64,000 bases of DNA from Verrucomicrobiales bacterium. GTDB lineage: Bacteria; Verrucomicrobiota; Verrucomicrobiia; Verrucomicrobiales; DEV007. Below, piece by piece: positions 1 to 10,321 of the stretch. A program made the position numbers and the translations under genes. The notes under the pieces were generated by a model, which was not told the origin of the DNA, did not search any database, and saw nothing but the letters and a program-made list of their open reading frames with translations. The stretch is from contig JARGNI010000006.1 in NCBI GenBank assembly GCA_029213195.1, forward strand, positions 143,830 through 207,829, in the 5' to 3' direction. Each line of letters begins with the position of its first letter. Positions within the stretch are counted from its first letter, which is position 1.

Positions 1-781
1 GTACAGGCTGGCCCGCAGCCTTGGCGGCCTTGGCCTTCTCTTCCCAGTTCGCCAGCGCTTTTGCGTATTTCTCTTTTTCCTCATCAGACTGGAGCTGGGC
101 TTCGCGTTTCACCCACCCCTCCATCAGCCGGGAAAATCTCTCATCTTTCTCCAGCGACTCCCGCCGAACCCAGGCCTCCGCCGCGGAGCCTCCCCACGCG
201 TTGTTGATCAAGCCCACAGGGACCTTGAGAATTTCATGCAGATAACGTCCGTAGAAAAAGCCAACCGCACTGAATCGCTTGCAGTTCTCCGAATTCGCGG
301 GTTCCCAATTTCCTGAAAAATCATTCTGGAGTTCCTGGGTTCCGACCCTTGGAACAGTAATCAGTCGCAGATGAGGGTGATTCGACGCCAAGGATTCCAC
401 CTGCGCCTTCCAATCCCCTGAAACCGTCATCCCCATATTGGATTGACCGGAACACATCCAGACCTCACCAACGAGAACCTCGGAAAACTCAAGGGTTGAG
501 GAACCTGACACCTTCAGGGTCAGGGGGTCGAAACTGGCATCGAGGGGATCCAGTCTGACTTCCCATCGACCATCGGCTCCCGCTTTGGCAGTTTTCTCCT
601 GGTCGCCCAGCACGACGGTGACTTCCGTCCCTGGAGTATCCCATCCCCAGATAGGGTTTTCCTGCTTCTGCTGCAGGACCATGTGATCGCCAATAATCGA
701 CGGCACCTTGAGCTCCGCATGGGCGAACAACGGCAAAAGAGAAAGAAGGCAGAGGAGGGAAAAAATCGGGCGTTTCATCAT
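1..781 (-). CDS. Sialate O-acetylesterase-like protein (3' part outside window)
   Basis: The reading frame is open from an ATG pair at 781/778 to the window edge, so about 260 N-terminal residues are visible and the C-terminus is missing. The protein starts with a signal peptide (MMKRPIFSLLCLLSLLPLF, then an AHA cleavage region). It then shows the N-terminal beta-sandwich pattern of this family (IIGDHMVLQQ, NPIWGWDTPGTEVTV) and the SGNH-type block GEVWMCSGQSNM, which carries the catalytic serine. A later GLINNAWGGSAAEAW block matches the second conserved segment. The family removes O-acetyl groups from sialic acids and other sugars. In this phylum such proteins are usually periplasmic or secreted polysaccharide accessory enzymes, so the substrate here is unknown. 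The gene is divergent from the gene at 890. Confidence 0.85.
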   Translation of the reverse strand, partial: MMKRPIFSLLCLLSLLPLFAHAELKVPSIIGDHMVLQQKQENPIWGWDTPGTEVTVVLGDQEKTAKAGADGRWEVRLDPLDASFDPLTLKVSGSSTLEFSEVLVGEVWMCSGQSNMGMTVSGDWKAQVESLASNHPHLRLITVPRVGTQELQNDFSGNWEPANSENCKRFSAVGFFYGRYLHEILKVPVGLINNAWGGSAAEAWVRRESLEKDERFSRLMEGWVKREAQLQSDEEKEKYAKALANWEEKAKAAKAAGQPV

Positions 782-889
782 TTGAGTCGTCCGCATTCTG
801 GATAGTCCGAGAAAAATGCAAAGCACGAAACGGGACGCATGAACGGAAAACGATTGGGCTTTCTCTCTCGCTTCCGGTAAAAGTTCTGC

Positions 890-2338
890 ATGAACGATCA
901 AGAGGCAGCCCTATGGGAGCGAATCGAATCCTTCTCGATCGGCGAGACGACCGCCGTATTTGGTTTCCACCATCGTCTCGCCAGAGAAAACGGATGGACC
1001 TATGCTTTCGCAGAAAAAGTGATCGAGGAATACAAGCGATTCATGTTTCTCGCCGTTTGCGCGGATCATCCCGTAACGCCTTCCGAAGAGGTCGATCAAG
1101 CTTGGCATCTCCATCTCGTCTACACCCACTCCTACTGGGAGGAGTTTTGTCGAGACATCCTCGGGAAACCCATACACCACGGCCCCACGAAGGGTGGGAT
1201 CGTAGAGGCGGATCGGTTTGAGGACTGGTATTCCCGAACTCTCGAAAGCTATGAACGCTTGTTTGGGGAAAAGCCTCCCGAAGATGTCTGGCCCACGATC
1301 GAAAAGCGCTTTCTTCCTCGAAAGTGGCAGTGGATCGATCGTCGAAGCCACTGGATCCTTCGTCGCCCCCGGTTCTTCGATCGAATCACCCTGGGAGGGG
1401 TCGCGACCCTCATAGCCAGTCTCCTCCCGGTGCTCCTTTTGACGGGATGCGTTGGGAATGTGTTGAACTGGTATGGGACTCCATTTCTCCTCCTCTATCT
1501 CGCCCTCCTTCCGGCCGCATTGGTTCTCGCTCTCTCACTGAGTGCCTTGGCCAGGCCCTCGGGTCGATATGTCGAACGATTCGACTCCCCCTACGAGCTG
1601 GCATTCCTTCGCGGGGGCCAACCTCGAGCCTTTGCAGCCATGCTCGGGAAACTCGTCGCAGTTGGAGCGATCACGGTAAGTAAGAGTCGTCGAAGCGGAG
1701 GCTGGATTCGAAGGGCTGAGGATGACATCGACCATTCCGAAAACCTGACTCTGGAGGAACAACGAATGCTTTCAGCGATTCCCATGGGGAAGGAAATCAG
1801 CCTCAAAAATCTGAGCAAGTCCGTGGGCACGATCTTCGACGAGATCAAGGAACGCCTCATTCGAGGCGGCGCCCTCATCAGCAATGGTGGGAGAGCTTTC
1901 GTTCAATTCCTGATGAGCGTTCCTTTCGTCTTGCTCGCTCTCCTCGGGGTCCTGAAAATCGGGATCGGAATTTCACGCGACAAACCTTTTCTCTATCTGC
2001 TCATTCTCGTGGTGCTCACCTTCGTCGCGATGACATTCTTGGTGAAGAAAGCTCCGCGAAGAACTCGCGAAGCCGATCGCTTCTGGAAACGGGCGAGAAA
2101 ACCGCTGCAGTCCGAAGCTCGGCAGAATCTCTCTTCCGGCAGTGAAGCGGCGGTTCCTGTCGCGGTCGCAGTCCTCGGAACGTCCGCCGTTTCCAATATC
2201 GAAGGCTTCGAAGATTTTCACCCCGCCGTTCGCTATCTCGAGCAACAGGCCGCGAGAACGACTACCGGAGATGGCGGTTGCGGCAGCGGCTGTGGTGGGG
2301 GCGGATGCGGGGGTGGATGTGGCGGATGCGGCGGGTAG
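890..2338 (+). CDS. TIGR04222-type membrane protein with GRDP-like N-terminus and Gly/Cys tail
   Basis: The 482-residue protein has three parts. Residues 1-120 resemble the plant-type glycine-rich-domain-protein region, with a His-rich core (VDQAWHLHLVYTHSYW, then CRDILGKPIHHGP). The middle has four hydrophobic segments, near residues 165-190, 195-216, 343-362 and 367-386. The C-terminus is a tail of almost only glycine and cysteine (about residues 458-482, nine Cys). This layout matches the family called TIGR04222, whose function is not known. The paired cysteines could bind metal or form disulfides; that is inference. The ATG at 890 is the first in frame. It stands alone, 120 bases before a rhodanese gene. 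Confidence 0.75.
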   Translation: MNDQEAALWERIESFSIGETTAVFGFHHRLARENGWTYAFAEKVIEEYKRFMFLAVCADHPVTPSEEVDQAWHLHLVYTHSYWEEFCRDILGKPIHHGPTKGGIVEADRFEDWYSRTLESYERLFGEKPPEDVWPTIEKRFLPRKWQWIDRRSHWILRRPRFFDRITLGGVATLIASLLPVLLLTGCVGNVLNWYGTPFLLLYLALLPAALVLALSLSALARPSGRYVERFDSPYELAFLRGGQPRAFAAMLGKLVAVGAITVSKSRRSGGWIRRAEDDIDHSENLTLEEQRMLSAIPMGKEISLKNLSKSVGTIFDEIKERLIRGGALISNGGRAFVQFLMSVPFVLLALLGVLKIGIGISRDKPFLYLLILVVLTFVAMTFLVKKAPRRTREADRFWKRARKPLQSEARQNLSSGSEAAVPVAVAVLGTSAVSNIEGFEDFHPAVRYLEQQAARTTTGDGGCGSGCGGGGCGGGCGGCGG

Positions 2339-2458
2339 ACGCCGAACTCTCTCGCCACGGAAACTTCGGGTCTACGCCGGAAAGCTCTCTCCGCTTCAGG
2401 GAAACAGAAATTACAACTCGCTGACAACTCGCCTCCCCGTTTGTGGAAGAATGGGAGA

Positions 2459-3010
2459 ATGAAAAGAGCACTTCCCCTTCTTCCTCTCCTCATTCTCGGT
2501 TCTGCCACCTTGACCTCTGCAGCGGACCCGAATCCCGCTAAATCGAGACCATCTCTCGTCGACTTCTCTCAGTTCTCGAAACTCAGCCTCGAGGCTTCGC
2601 AACTGCGTTCGAAACGATTGGTGAAATGGGAAAAGTTCCAGGAGATTGCAGACCGCCCCGGCACCATCATTCTCGATACCCGCTCAAAGAAGGCATTTGA
2701 CCAGGTCCACCTCAAAGGCGCAGTGCATCTCAACTTCTCCGACTTTACGGAAGAGAAGCTCGCAAAGGCAATCCCTGACAAAGCCACCACGATCCTAATC
2801 TACTGCAACAATAACTTTTCGGCCCTCCCCGGAATGGAGGTCAACTTTGCTGCCTTTGCCGACAAGTCGCCCGGCCTCGCGCTGAACATTCCCACCTTCA
2901 TCAATCTCTATGGCTACGGATACACCCAAGTGTATGAACTGTCCGAACTCCTTGATGTGAACGACCCACGAATCACTCTCGAAGGAACGGCAACCTCAAA
3001 AAGACCCTAA
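2459..3010 (+). CDS. Exported rhodanese-like domain protein
   Basis: A signal peptide (MKRALPLLPLLILGSATL, cleaved near TSAA) is followed by one rhodanese-like domain of about 120 residues: GTIILDTRSKKAFDQVHLKGAVHL is the CH2A-type start and ILIYCNNNFSALPG is the active-site loop with its cysteine. Rhodanese folds move sulfane sulfur or act as binding modules. The loop C-N-N-N-F is not a standard sulfurtransferase loop, so the activity is uncertain. An upstream in-frame ATG at 2441 would add six residues; 2459 was chosen because it begins a standard signal peptide. It converges with the nitrilase-fold gene that ends at 3049. Confidence 0.8.
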   Translation: MKRALPLLPLLILGSATLTSAADPNPAKSRPSLVDFSQFSKLSLEASQLRSKRLVKWEKFQEIADRPGTIILDTRSKKAFDQVHLKGAVHLNFSDFTEEKLAKAIPDKATTILIYCNNNFSALPGMEVNFAAFADKSPGLALNIPTFINLYGYGYTQVYELSELLDVNDPRITLEGTATSKRP

Positions 3011-3048
3011 CAAACACGCCTGAACGAGTATACTCAGGGACACTTGGC

Positions 3049-4386
3049 TCAGAATTTCGCAGAGGCTCCGATCCTGAGTTCCCCTCTTCGCAAGGGAGCC
3101 TCCCGGCGAATTCTTGACTGAAAATCACCGAGACCGTGCCAGTAGGTCGGCTTGTTGAGGTCAACTTCCTCAACAATCACGGACTCCCAGTGATCAGCCG
3201 TGACCAGTCGATCGCCTTCCCGATTCCAGATCGCAGTTTTCATCCAATCGCTACTGTGATCGGTGTAGGTAGAACTGATGAGAAAAACTCCATTTTCGGC
3301 ACACCTCGCCCCCGCCAACCTCGGGTTTCCACCCCAGATCGGCAGGGCGATGATCTCGGCTCCATTCATGGCCAATTCTCTTGCCACTTCCGGGAAAAAC
3401 ACATCGTAGCAGATCATCATCCCGACTTGGCCAAACCGGGTTTGGAAAACGGGATACTCATTTCCCGGAGATATCCCTCGCGCAATCTCTTCTCGAGGCA
3501 GGGTGACCTTTCGATATTTCCCGACGACTTCTCCCTCCGGACCGAGCAATACCGCTACGTTGTAAATCAGGTGCTTCTCGCGCTCCACCATGCCGACGAC
3601 GAGATAGCAATCGTGCTCCTTGGAAAGAGCCGCAAAGTAGTCCGTCGTGGGACCGGGAATCGGCTCTGCAACGGAAGCGTAATCCTGGGTCACCCCCTTG
3701 CAGGTCAACAATTCCGGAAGAACAATCAGGTCCGCGCTTGCCTTGGCAGCTTCCTCGATGAACGGTCGGAAGATCTCTCGATTCTCGGCAACGCTTCGAC
3801 CTCCCCCAGCGAGCCTCGTATGCACAGCTGCCAGTTTCACCCTGCGAGGCGAGGGAGCCTCCACTTCCTCCAGGCTCACCTGGTGCCAGCTCACCGAGGC
3901 ACTCGGCGCCCATCGCAAATGCAACTGGACGATGGCAGTGGTAGCGCCTTTCGGAACCGGGTAGACATCGGAAACTTCGACCCGGCCCGCCTTGTCGCGT
4001 CCTTTATCCCGCGGGAAATCGGGTCGGGCCCGCGTAACCTCGGACCCGAAGTAGGCCGGATTGACACGACGCGGACTCTCCACAGGTTCTCCCTGTTCTC
4101 CTTCCCACTCGATCCGAACAACACAGGACCGCCTTTCGGAAAATACATTGGCAGCCTTTCTCCAAGCTTGGAATCGAACCCATTGAGCGCCTTCGACAGA
4201 AAACCTCTTCTCCCAGAATCCATTCAGTCCTTCCCGACTGTCACTCTGCAGGATGAGTTCCCCATCCGCGCCCAGGCTCCCCTTGATCGCCAACTCCGGA
4301 CGAGGTGATTTCAGGACCCATTCTGAAGCCTCCAACGGACCAAGGACAAAGAAAAGAACCAGGCAGAAGGCGTAGCGAGCGGTCAT
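3049..4386 (-). CDS. Secreted carbon-nitrogen hydrolase (nitrilase superfamily)
   Basis: Residues 1-20 are a signal peptide. Residues 25-175 form a beta-rich domain of the sort found before carbohydrate-active or hydrolase domains in this phylum. Residues 180-440 are a nitrilase fold with the Glu-Lys-Cys triad visible: Glu in VLPELLTCKG, Lys in KYRKVTLPREE and Cys in MMICYDVFFPE. The family hydrolyses amides or nitriles; the substrate cannot be read from sequence. The gene lies 92 bases downstream of the DUF1501 gene on the same strand, and that gap holds a nested inverted repeat. Export fits the neighbouring DUF1553 and DUF1501 proteins, which are also extracytoplasmic. Confidence 0.85.
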   Translation of the reverse strand: MTARYAFCLVLFFVLGPLEASEWVLKSPRPELAIKGSLGADGELILQSDSREGLNGFWEKRFSVEGAQWVRFQAWRKAANVFSERRSCVVRIEWEGEQGEPVESPRRVNPAYFGSEVTRARPDFPRDKGRDKAGRVEVSDVYPVPKGATTAIVQLHLRWAPSASVSWHQVSLEEVEAPSPRRVKLAAVHTRLAGGGRSVAENREIFRPFIEEAAKASADLIVLPELLTCKGVTQDYASVAEPIPGPTTDYFAALSKEHDCYLVVGMVEREKHLIYNVAVLLGPEGEVVGKYRKVTLPREEIARGISPGNEYPVFQTRFGQVGMMICYDVFFPEVARELAMNGAEIIALPIWGGNPRLAGARCAENGVFLISSTYTDHSSDWMKTAIWNREGDRLVTADHWESVIVEEVDLNKPTYWHGLGDFQSRIRREAPLRRGELRIGASAKF

Positions 4387-4394
4387 GCCAATAG

Positions 4395-4477
4395 TTCTAT
4401 GAAATGGGGATCAGACTGCCAATCCCCTATTCTCCGCGTATTCGACCCTTTCTCTGCAAACTCATCGATTCATAGAA
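4395..4477. repeat. Nested inverted repeats between DUF1501 and nitrilase-fold genes
   Basis: The outer arms TTCTATGAA (4395-4403) and TTCATAGAA (4469-4477) are perfect 9-base complements. Inside them GGGGAT pairs with ATCCCC around 4406-4427. The structure begins two bases after the DUF1501 stop codon and ends just before the next start codon on the minus strand. There is no T-run, so it is not a simple terminator. An mRNA processing or attenuation site is possible but inferred. Confidence 0.4.
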
Positions 4478-4478
4478 T

Positions 4479-5957
4479 CTACGCAAGCATCTCGCGGATG
4501 ACATGTCCTTCCACGTTGGTCAGGCGTCTCTCGATCCCGTTGTGAAAGTAGGTCAATCTTTCATGATCGATCCCCAACAGGTGAAGGATCGTCGCATTGA
4601 AATCGTAGAGCGGGTGCTTGTCTTCGATCGCCTTTCGTCCGAGTTCATCGGTTACCCCGTGGCTCACTCCCGGCTTCACTCCCGCGCCCGTCATCCAGCA
4701 GGTAAACCCATCAGGATTGTGATCTCGGCCCTGCGCTCCTTTTTGAAACATCGGCATTCGTCCGAACTCAGTGCACCAGACCACAAGGGTCTCCTCCAGC
4801 AGTCCCCTTTGCTTGAGATCGCGGATCAGGGCTGCTGCCGGCTGATCGAGAATCTCGGCATGACCATCATACTGCTCCTTGAGCTTGGAGTGGCCATCCC
4901 AGTTCAACCTTCCTCCACTCGCATAGGCACCATTGAACAACTGCACAAACCGAGTCCCTTTCTCGAGGAGGCGCCTCGCCAGGATGCAGTTCTGGGCAAA
5001 TCCTGCTTTCACCGGGTTCGATTCATCATCGGCCCCATACATCTGCAACACGTGGTCTGGCTCGGTCGAGAGGTCGCTGATCTCAGGAACACTGAGTTGC
5101 ATCCGAGCCGCCAACTCGTAACTCGCAATGCGAGCAGCAAGACTTCCATCCTCTGGATTGCTCTCAAGATGGCGCGCATTCATCCGTTGGAGAAACGATC
5201 TCGCAGCCTGGTCACTCGAAGGGGTTACCGAAGGAGGCGCCGAAAGGTGGCGGATTGGGCTCTGCGCATTGAAGACCGTGCCTTGAAACTCCGCAGGGAG
5301 GAATCCGGGTCCCCAATTATTGATGCTCGCCTGGGGTATCCCTCGAGGATCGAGCAAGGAGACAAAGGCGGGGAGGTCCTCGTTTTCACTTCCCAAGGCA
5401 TAACTCAACCAGGCTCCCATGCTGGGAAATCCGTCCTGCACAAATCCTGTAGAGAGAAAATTCTCCGCTGGTCCATGCGTATTCGTTTCGCTGGTGAGAG
5501 AATGGACAAAGGCAATTTCATCGGTCAATTCGGCAAGGTGGGGAATCATGTCCGAGACCCATTTGCCTGTTTCACCACGAGGTCGAAACTTGTACTGGGG
5601 CCTTGCCAGGTTTCCCGCCGGTCCCTGGAAGGTCACCGCGGGCCCACCCTGCAGCGGTTTTCCATCCTGACGAATCAACTCAGGTTTGTAGTCCCACGTC
5701 TCCAACTGGCTCACCGCCCCGGCACAAAAGATGACCACGACATTCTTTGCGCGGGGAGGAAAATGAGGCTTCCTCGCGGCAAAAGGGTTTCGCGGATCGA
5801 TCTCGGGGGGAATGCCCTTGCCCGCACCCAGCAACCGATCCGAACCCAGGAGGCTGGTCAGAGCAATGGATCCCAGTGCCGTCGCATTGTTCGAAAGGAA
5901 CTGACGCCTTTCCAGCAGTCGGCGCCCTTCCTTGGAAATCTGTTCGGCTTCGTTCAT
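4479..5957 (-). CDS. DUF1501 domain-containing protein
   Basis: The 492-residue protein has a twin-arginine-like export signal near residues 14-45 ([23 protein letters not shown]). It is followed by the alkaline-phosphatase-like DUF1501 fold: [20 protein letters not shown] near residue 70, [18 protein letters not shown] and [20 protein letters not shown] in the middle, and [16 protein letters not shown] with [17 protein letters not shown] near the end. The His and Asp residues of these motifs are the likely metal ligands. The start codon overlaps the stop of the DUF1553 gene by four bases (ATGA), so the two are translationally coupled. DUF1501 and DUF1553 genes are adjacent in very many planctomycetes and verrucomicrobia, but the reaction is unknown. 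Confidence 0.95.
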   Translation of the reverse strand: MNEAEQISKEGRRLLERRQFLSNNATALGSIALTSLLGSDRLLGAGKGIPPEIDPRNPFAARKPHFPPRAKNVVVIFCAGAVSQLETWDYKPELIRQDGKPLQGGPAVTFQGPAGNLARPQYKFRPRGETGKWVSDMIPHLAELTDEIAFVHSLTSETNTHGPAENFLSTGFVQDGFPSMGAWLSYALGSENEDLPAFVSLLDPRGIPQASINNWGPGFLPAEFQGTVFNAQSPIRHLSAPPSVTPSSDQAARSFLQRMNARHLESNPEDGSLAARIASYELAARMQLSVPEISDLSTEPDHVLQMYGADDESNPVKAGFAQNCILARRLLEKGTRFVQLFNGAYASGGRLNWDGHSKLKEQYDGHAEILDQPAAALIRDLKQRGLLEETLVVWCTEFGRMPMFQKGAQGRDHNPDGFTCWMTGAGVKPGVSHGVTDELGRKAIEDKHPLYDFNATILHLLGIDHERLTYFHNGIERRLTNVEGHVIREMLA

Positions 5958-8692
5958 GGAAGAAAAAGAAACTCGTTGGAATTGAAGAGCGCGCGGGCAA
6001 GCGTCGGCAGTCCATGCTCGCGAACCAACTGCGTCGCGTCCTGCCGCTCTTCTACATCAGGCATCCGCCCAAAGGCGAGCTTCCACGCTTGCTCCACCTG
6101 TCGCTCAACTTTCTCGCCCGACAGGGAAGTCACATATTCAGAGAAGTCGGAGGCGAGATCGATGGTGAAGGAACTGTTGAACAAGTTGAGCGCCTGGATC
6201 GGAGTCGTCGACTGCCCTCGAGTGGGTGCGCTCTGACCCGCGTCCGGGCAATCGAAGGCGCCGAAGACGGCCTCCTGTTCCATTCTGACCTTGTAGGCAT
6301 AGATCATGCGACGACGACCTTCCGGTTTCTGATGAGATTCCACGGGGCGAAATCCGCCTGTGCCACCGCGGCTATGAAACAAGTCATAGCCCCTTCCGAA
6401 CATCTTCCGGTCGAGCTGACCGCTGATCGCGAGGATGCTGTCCCGGATCACTTCCGCCTCGACCCTGCGGGAAGGATAACGCCAGAGAAGCCTGTCGTCC
6501 GCATCCAGCGAGAGCCCGTCGGAGTGAATCCGATTCTCTTGTCGATAGGTGGCCGAGAGGACAATCTTTCGATGGAGGTCCTTGATCGACCATCCGGAGT
6601 CCATGAAATCCCTCGCCAACCAATCGAGCAACTCCGGGTGGGAAGGCAGAGCACCCGCATTCCCGAAATCATTTCCGGTAGCGACCAGCCCCGTTCCAAA
6701 ATGTCCCTGCCAGACACGGTTCACGATGACTCGCGAAGTGAGCGGATTTTCGGAAGTGGCGATCCAGTCCGCCAAGGCTCGTCTCCTCGCAAGGTCAGGA
6801 GAATCCTTGGGCAATTCCACTGGCTCCAGGAATGAGAGTGTCGTTGGCGAAACTTCTTCGACTTTCTGCTCCGGGTCGCCTCGGTTGAGCAAATACATGG
6901 CCTCGGGAGTATGAGACTGCGCCGCAAATACCTTTCGCTCCCCGCCCTTGTACTGCCGCAGTTCCTTCACGAGAGGTTCCCGACGCGCGAGAAGTTTCCG
7001 GGCCTGCGAATGAGACTCGACCTGGAGATCATCGAGCTGATAAAGCTCCGCTCGCACTCTCTTTTCATCAAACGGTTGGCGATTCGTCGAGTCAGCGATC
7101 ACGATCCACTCTCCCGGCTTCACTTCCGCCTCGATTCGGTAGTCTGATGCAAGGCGATCCGGGTATTTTCCAGTGCGGTCGCGCCCCCAATTGATTTGCT
7201 GGATCACTCGGGGTTCCGGAAATCGGAGAGTGAGCGTTCCTCCCCCTTTCTTCTTCGATCGCCAGCAACTGGCGTTTCCGTAGACCCCATCGATCGCCAG
7301 GTCCGCTTTCGCCCCATCAGACGTCGCTTTCGCGATAAGCGCCACATTCTCTCCATCGGGATCGAGGACTTCAAACTCGTCGATGAAGGGTTCGTGAAGA
7401 TTGTCGCTGATCGTTGCCTCGATCGAAATCCGAACCGCAGAAACCGCGATCGGAGAAAACCGCTCCAGGTTGGCGCGAGCACTAACGGGAGCTCTCAACT
7501 TCTCCCCCCGGGCCGCCAGGGCATGCTCTCCGAGTTCGCGATCCAATCTCGACAAGCTGGCTTCGAGTTCCTTCACCCGCGTTTCTCCCTCGGGATTCGG
7601 TAGGCTTCGATCTCCATAGCGAACGCCCGCGAAAAACGCCTGCATCGCATAGTAGTCTCTCGAGGTGATGGGATCGAACTTGTGATCGTGACATCTCGCG
7701 CAACCAATGCTCAATCCGAGGAAGGCTTCTCCGAGGTTGATGACCATCTCGCCCAACTCATCCTGGCGGGCGAGACGCTTCGACTCCTCATCTTTTCCGA
7801 TCTGTCCGGGGAGAAGGGCCGCTGCCGTCACGAGAAATCCCGTCGCCTCTGGTTTGCCAAAAGCATCTCCCGCGATCTGCTCTCTCACGAACTGATCCCA
7901 GGGAAGATCCTCATTGAAAGACTGGATCACATAGTCTCGATAAGGCCAGGCGTGTGCCCTCTCGGTATTCACCTCGAATCCATGGGTATCCGCATACCGC
8001 ACCACATCCAACCAATGCTGGGCCCAGCGCTCTCCATAGTGAGGCGAAGCGAGCAATCGCTCCACCACCGTCTCGAAAGCGTTCCCGGAAGAGTCGTCGA
8101 GAAATCTGTCGACCTCCTCGGGAGTCGGCGGCAAACCGGTGAGATCGAGAGTCACGCGCCGCAACCAGGTCAACCGATCCGCTTCCCGAGATCGACGCAG
8201 GCCTTTTTCCGCCAACTTGTGATCAATGAAATCGTCGATCGAAGTGTTCTCCCCTTCGACTCTCAACGGCTTGAAGGCCCAATGATCACTCGTGTCTTCC
8301 AACTCCACGAGATCGACCCCATCCGGCCAGTGAGCGCCTTCGTTCACCCAGCGGGTCAAAATCGAAATTTCCTGATCGGACAACCGCTTCCTCCCTTTTC
8401 CCGGAGGAGGCATGAGCAGGTCTTCGTCATCGGTGACGACAAATTGAATCAACGGACTCTCGTCGGACTTCCCCGGGACGATGTCCGGGCCATGATTGTC
8501 CCCTCCTCGAAAGGCCGCGGACTTCACATCGAGGCGAAGACCTGACTTCTGCTTTTCTTCCCCATGGCAGGAATAACAGTGCTTCTCGAAAATGGGGCGT
8601 ACTTCTTCCACAAAGTCGACCTCATCCGCGCTCACCTCCCCAAGGAGGGAAGCGGCGATGAGAAGTCTGAGAATCCTGGGAAAGAGAATCAT
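5954..8692 (-). CDS. PSCyt1/DUF1549/DUF1553 cytochrome-type protein
   Basis: After a signal peptide ([20 protein letters not shown]) there is a planctomycete-type cytochrome c domain with heme motif CYSCH and a distal [14 protein letters not shown] segment. DUF1549 follows ([19 protein letters not shown]) and contains a second CxxCH ([11 protein letters not shown]). A galactose-binding-like segment lies near residues 430-560. DUF1553 forms the C-terminal third ([41 protein letters not shown]). The family is extracytoplasmic and thought to be redox active, often in polysaccharide catabolism. A longer frame opens at 8776, but the start at 8692 directly begins a signal peptide. It is the first gene of a DUF1553, DUF1501, nitrilase-fold series. 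Confidence 0.93.
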   Translation of the reverse strand: MILFPRILRLLIAASLLGEVSADEVDFVEEVRPIFEKHCYSCHGEEKQKSGLRLDVKSAAFRGGDNHGPDIVPGKSDESPLIQFVVTDDEDLLMPPPGKGRKRLSDQEISILTRWVNEGAHWPDGVDLVELEDTSDHWAFKPLRVEGENTSIDDFIDHKLAEKGLRRSREADRLTWLRRVTLDLTGLPPTPEEVDRFLDDSSGNAFETVVERLLASPHYGERWAQHWLDVVRYADTHGFEVNTERAHAWPYRDYVIQSFNEDLPWDQFVREQIAGDAFGKPEATGFLVTAAALLPGQIGKDEESKRLARQDELGEMVINLGEAFLGLSIGCARCHDHKFDPITSRDYYAMQAFFAGVRYGDRSLPNPEGETRVKELEASLSRLDRELGEHALAARGEKLRAPVSARANLERFSPIAVSAVRISIEATISDNLHEPFIDEFEVLDPDGENVALIAKATSDGAKADLAIDGVYGNASCWRSKKKGGGTLTLRFPEPRVIQQINWGRDRTGKYPDRLASDYRIEAEVKPGEWIVIADSTNRQPFDEKRVRAELYQLDDLQVESHSQARKLLARREPLVKELRQYKGGERKVFAAQSHTPEAMYLLNRGDPEQKVEEVSPTTLSFLEPVELPKDSPDLARRRALADWIATSENPLTSRVIVNRVWQGHFGTGLVATGNDFGNAGALPSHPELLDWLARDFMDSGWSIKDLHRKIVLSATYRQENRIHSDGLSLDADDRLLWRYPSRRVEAEVIRDSILAISGQLDRKMFGRGYDLFHSRGGTGGFRPVESHQKPEGRRRMIYAYKVRMEQEAVFGAFDCPDAGQSAPTRGQSTTPIQALNLFNSSFTIDLASDFSEYVTSLSGEKVERQVEQAWKLAFGRMPDVEERQDATQLVREHGLPTLARALFNSNEFLFLP

Positions 8693-9122
8693 GATCCGTT
8701 GAAACCGGGAACTCCGGAGAAATGGGAATCTCGAAGCGAGGACATCCTCTCTGTTTTCGAGCCGTATTGGAATCACGCAATGCGGTCACCCTGCAACCCC
8801 CACCTTTCCCAATGAGGGGCGAACTCGATCTCCCCGGGGCTTTCGACATCTTCCCCTTTCCACCCCATCAAGAGAGCCGAACCTCGGCTCCAAGGAGAAC
8901 CAGATCCTCCGCGATCACTGGATCCGGCACTCTCTTTCCGGAATTTCGTCAAAATCGATCGAAATCGCTTGCGAAACAACGTTTCTTAAGCTTCTGTCAT
9001 AACAGAAATAAATGAAAAAAATTCAATTCACGGCTTGTTCCCAAATTCTTCTTCGTCGCCCCTTCCTTTCTTGATTTTTTATTTCCCACTGAATTTCTCT
9101 CAATACAGAAATTTCTGAAACA
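8693..9122. other. 430-base divergent intergenic region with two related palindromes
   Basis: No convincing gene is seen here. It separates the divergent DUF1553 gene and the DCC/wax-synthase operon. The last 150 bases are AT-rich. Two palindromes share the half-site CAGAAAT: TTCTGT-CATA-ACAGAA at 8992-9007, and the perfect 12-mer CAGAAATTTCTG at 9106-9117, five bases before the ATG at 9123. They look like operator sites for the operon. Confidence 0.4.
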
Positions 9123-10301
9123 ATGAATACCGCCGAGATTTTCTATGATGGAAGCTGCCGAATCTGCACGAATGGGATCGCTCGGATTCGTCCCTGGCTG
9201 GATCGTCGCAACATCAAACCGGTTCCCTTTTCTTCCGGTGCCGAGGAGGAGGAGATGATCCTCAAGTGGCACGACGGCCGAGTCTTCGGAGGAGCCGATG
9301 CGATCATTTTTCTGGGACAGCTCTTCTGGTATTCCTGGCCGATTGCCACGCTCGCCAAAGCACCTGGACTTCATGCCCTCGCCCACACTGTCTATCGCTG
9401 GATCGCAAGAAATCGCAGCTGTATCAATGGCGCCTGTGCCATCGAATGGGACGCACCCAAGTTGGGCGCCTCCAAACCAAAGACCTGGCCCGGATGGACC
9501 TTTCTCACCTTGGTGATCGTGGTTGCCGTCGGCCTGGGTCTGCTCTACCCCCTCCCCGGCTGGCTCTGGATGTGGCTCATCGCGGGAGCTCTCTGGATCG
9601 GGTTCAAAGGAATGACATTCCGGGAGAATGGGGGATGGAGGAAGATCAGCCTCCTCTATTTTCTCTGGGTGGGCACGGAGACAGGCCCATTTCTCCGGAA
9701 GCGCCCGTCGCCCCCCCCTCGAGAGACGCTTGTGATCAGTCCCTTCATCTTTCTCTCTCTCGGGCTACTCCTGCTCGCCCTCGTCGTTCCTCGCCTCGAC
9801 GATCCCATTGCAACAGGCTGGGTTGGTGTCGCGGCCATGCTTTGCCTGCTCCACTTTGGTTCCTTCGCAGTCCTCGCCTTTCTCTGGAAACGAGCAGGAT
9901 TCCCGGTTTCGCCCATCATGAAAGCTCCCTGGGCCGCGAAGAGCCTCGGGGAATTCTGGGGCCCAAGATGGAATCGTGCCTTCAGCGACTGGGCCCGGGT
10001 GCACATTTTTCGCCCCCTCGTACGCTTGCTCGGTACGTCGCGAGGAACGCTCGCGGGATTCCTCGCCTCGGGATTGGCCCACGAACTGGTCATCTCGCTT
10101 CCCGCTCGCGGAGGGTTCGGTCTCCCCACCTTCTACTTCCTCCTGCAGGGGACAGGACTTCTCCTTCAGAGAAAATCGCCCGCTCTGAAGAATCGAATCA
10201 CCACGCTCGCCATCGTGCTCTTGCCGGCACCTCTGCTCTTTCACCCTCTTTTCATCGAACGGGTCTTCGCCCCCATGATCACTCTCCTTCCTTGCCCCTA
10301 A
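9123..10301 (+). CDS. DCC thiol-disulfide domain fused to wax-synthase-like acyltransferase
   Basis: Residues 1-105 are a DCC/DUF393 domain: YDGSCRICTNG supplies the CxxC pair, with GGADAIIFL and the tail YRWIARNRSCING. Residues 125-392 are a polytopic membrane region with about seven or eight hydrophobic segments. It contains SLGEFWGPRWNRAFSDWARV and SGLAHELVISLPARG, which match the conserved blocks of membrane-bound O-acyltransferases of the wax-synthase type; His in AHE is the likely catalytic residue. DCC proteins are thiol-disulfide oxidoreductases and wax synthases esterify fatty alcohols or similar acceptors. The fusion suggests redox control of an acyl transfer, which is inference. 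It heads a four-gene operon. Confidence 0.8.
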   Translation: MNTAEIFYDGSCRICTNGIARIRPWLDRRNIKPVPFSSGAEEEEMILKWHDGRVFGGADAIIFLGQLFWYSWPIATLAKAPGLHALAHTVYRWIARNRSCINGACAIEWDAPKLGASKPKTWPGWTFLTLVIVVAVGLGLLYPLPGWLWMWLIAGALWIGFKGMTFRENGGWRKISLLYFLWVGTETGPFLRKRPSPPPRETLVISPFIFLSLGLLLLALVVPRLDDPIATGWVGVAAMLCLLHFGSFAVLAFLWKRAGFPVSPIMKAPWAAKSLGEFWGPRWNRAFSDWARVHIFRPLVRLLGTSRGTLAGFLASGLAHELVISLPARGGFGLPTFYFLLQGTGLLLQRKSPALKNRITTLAIVLLPAPLLFHPLFIERVFAPMITLLPCP

Positions 10302-10321
10302 CACAACATCTAAAAATAAAC

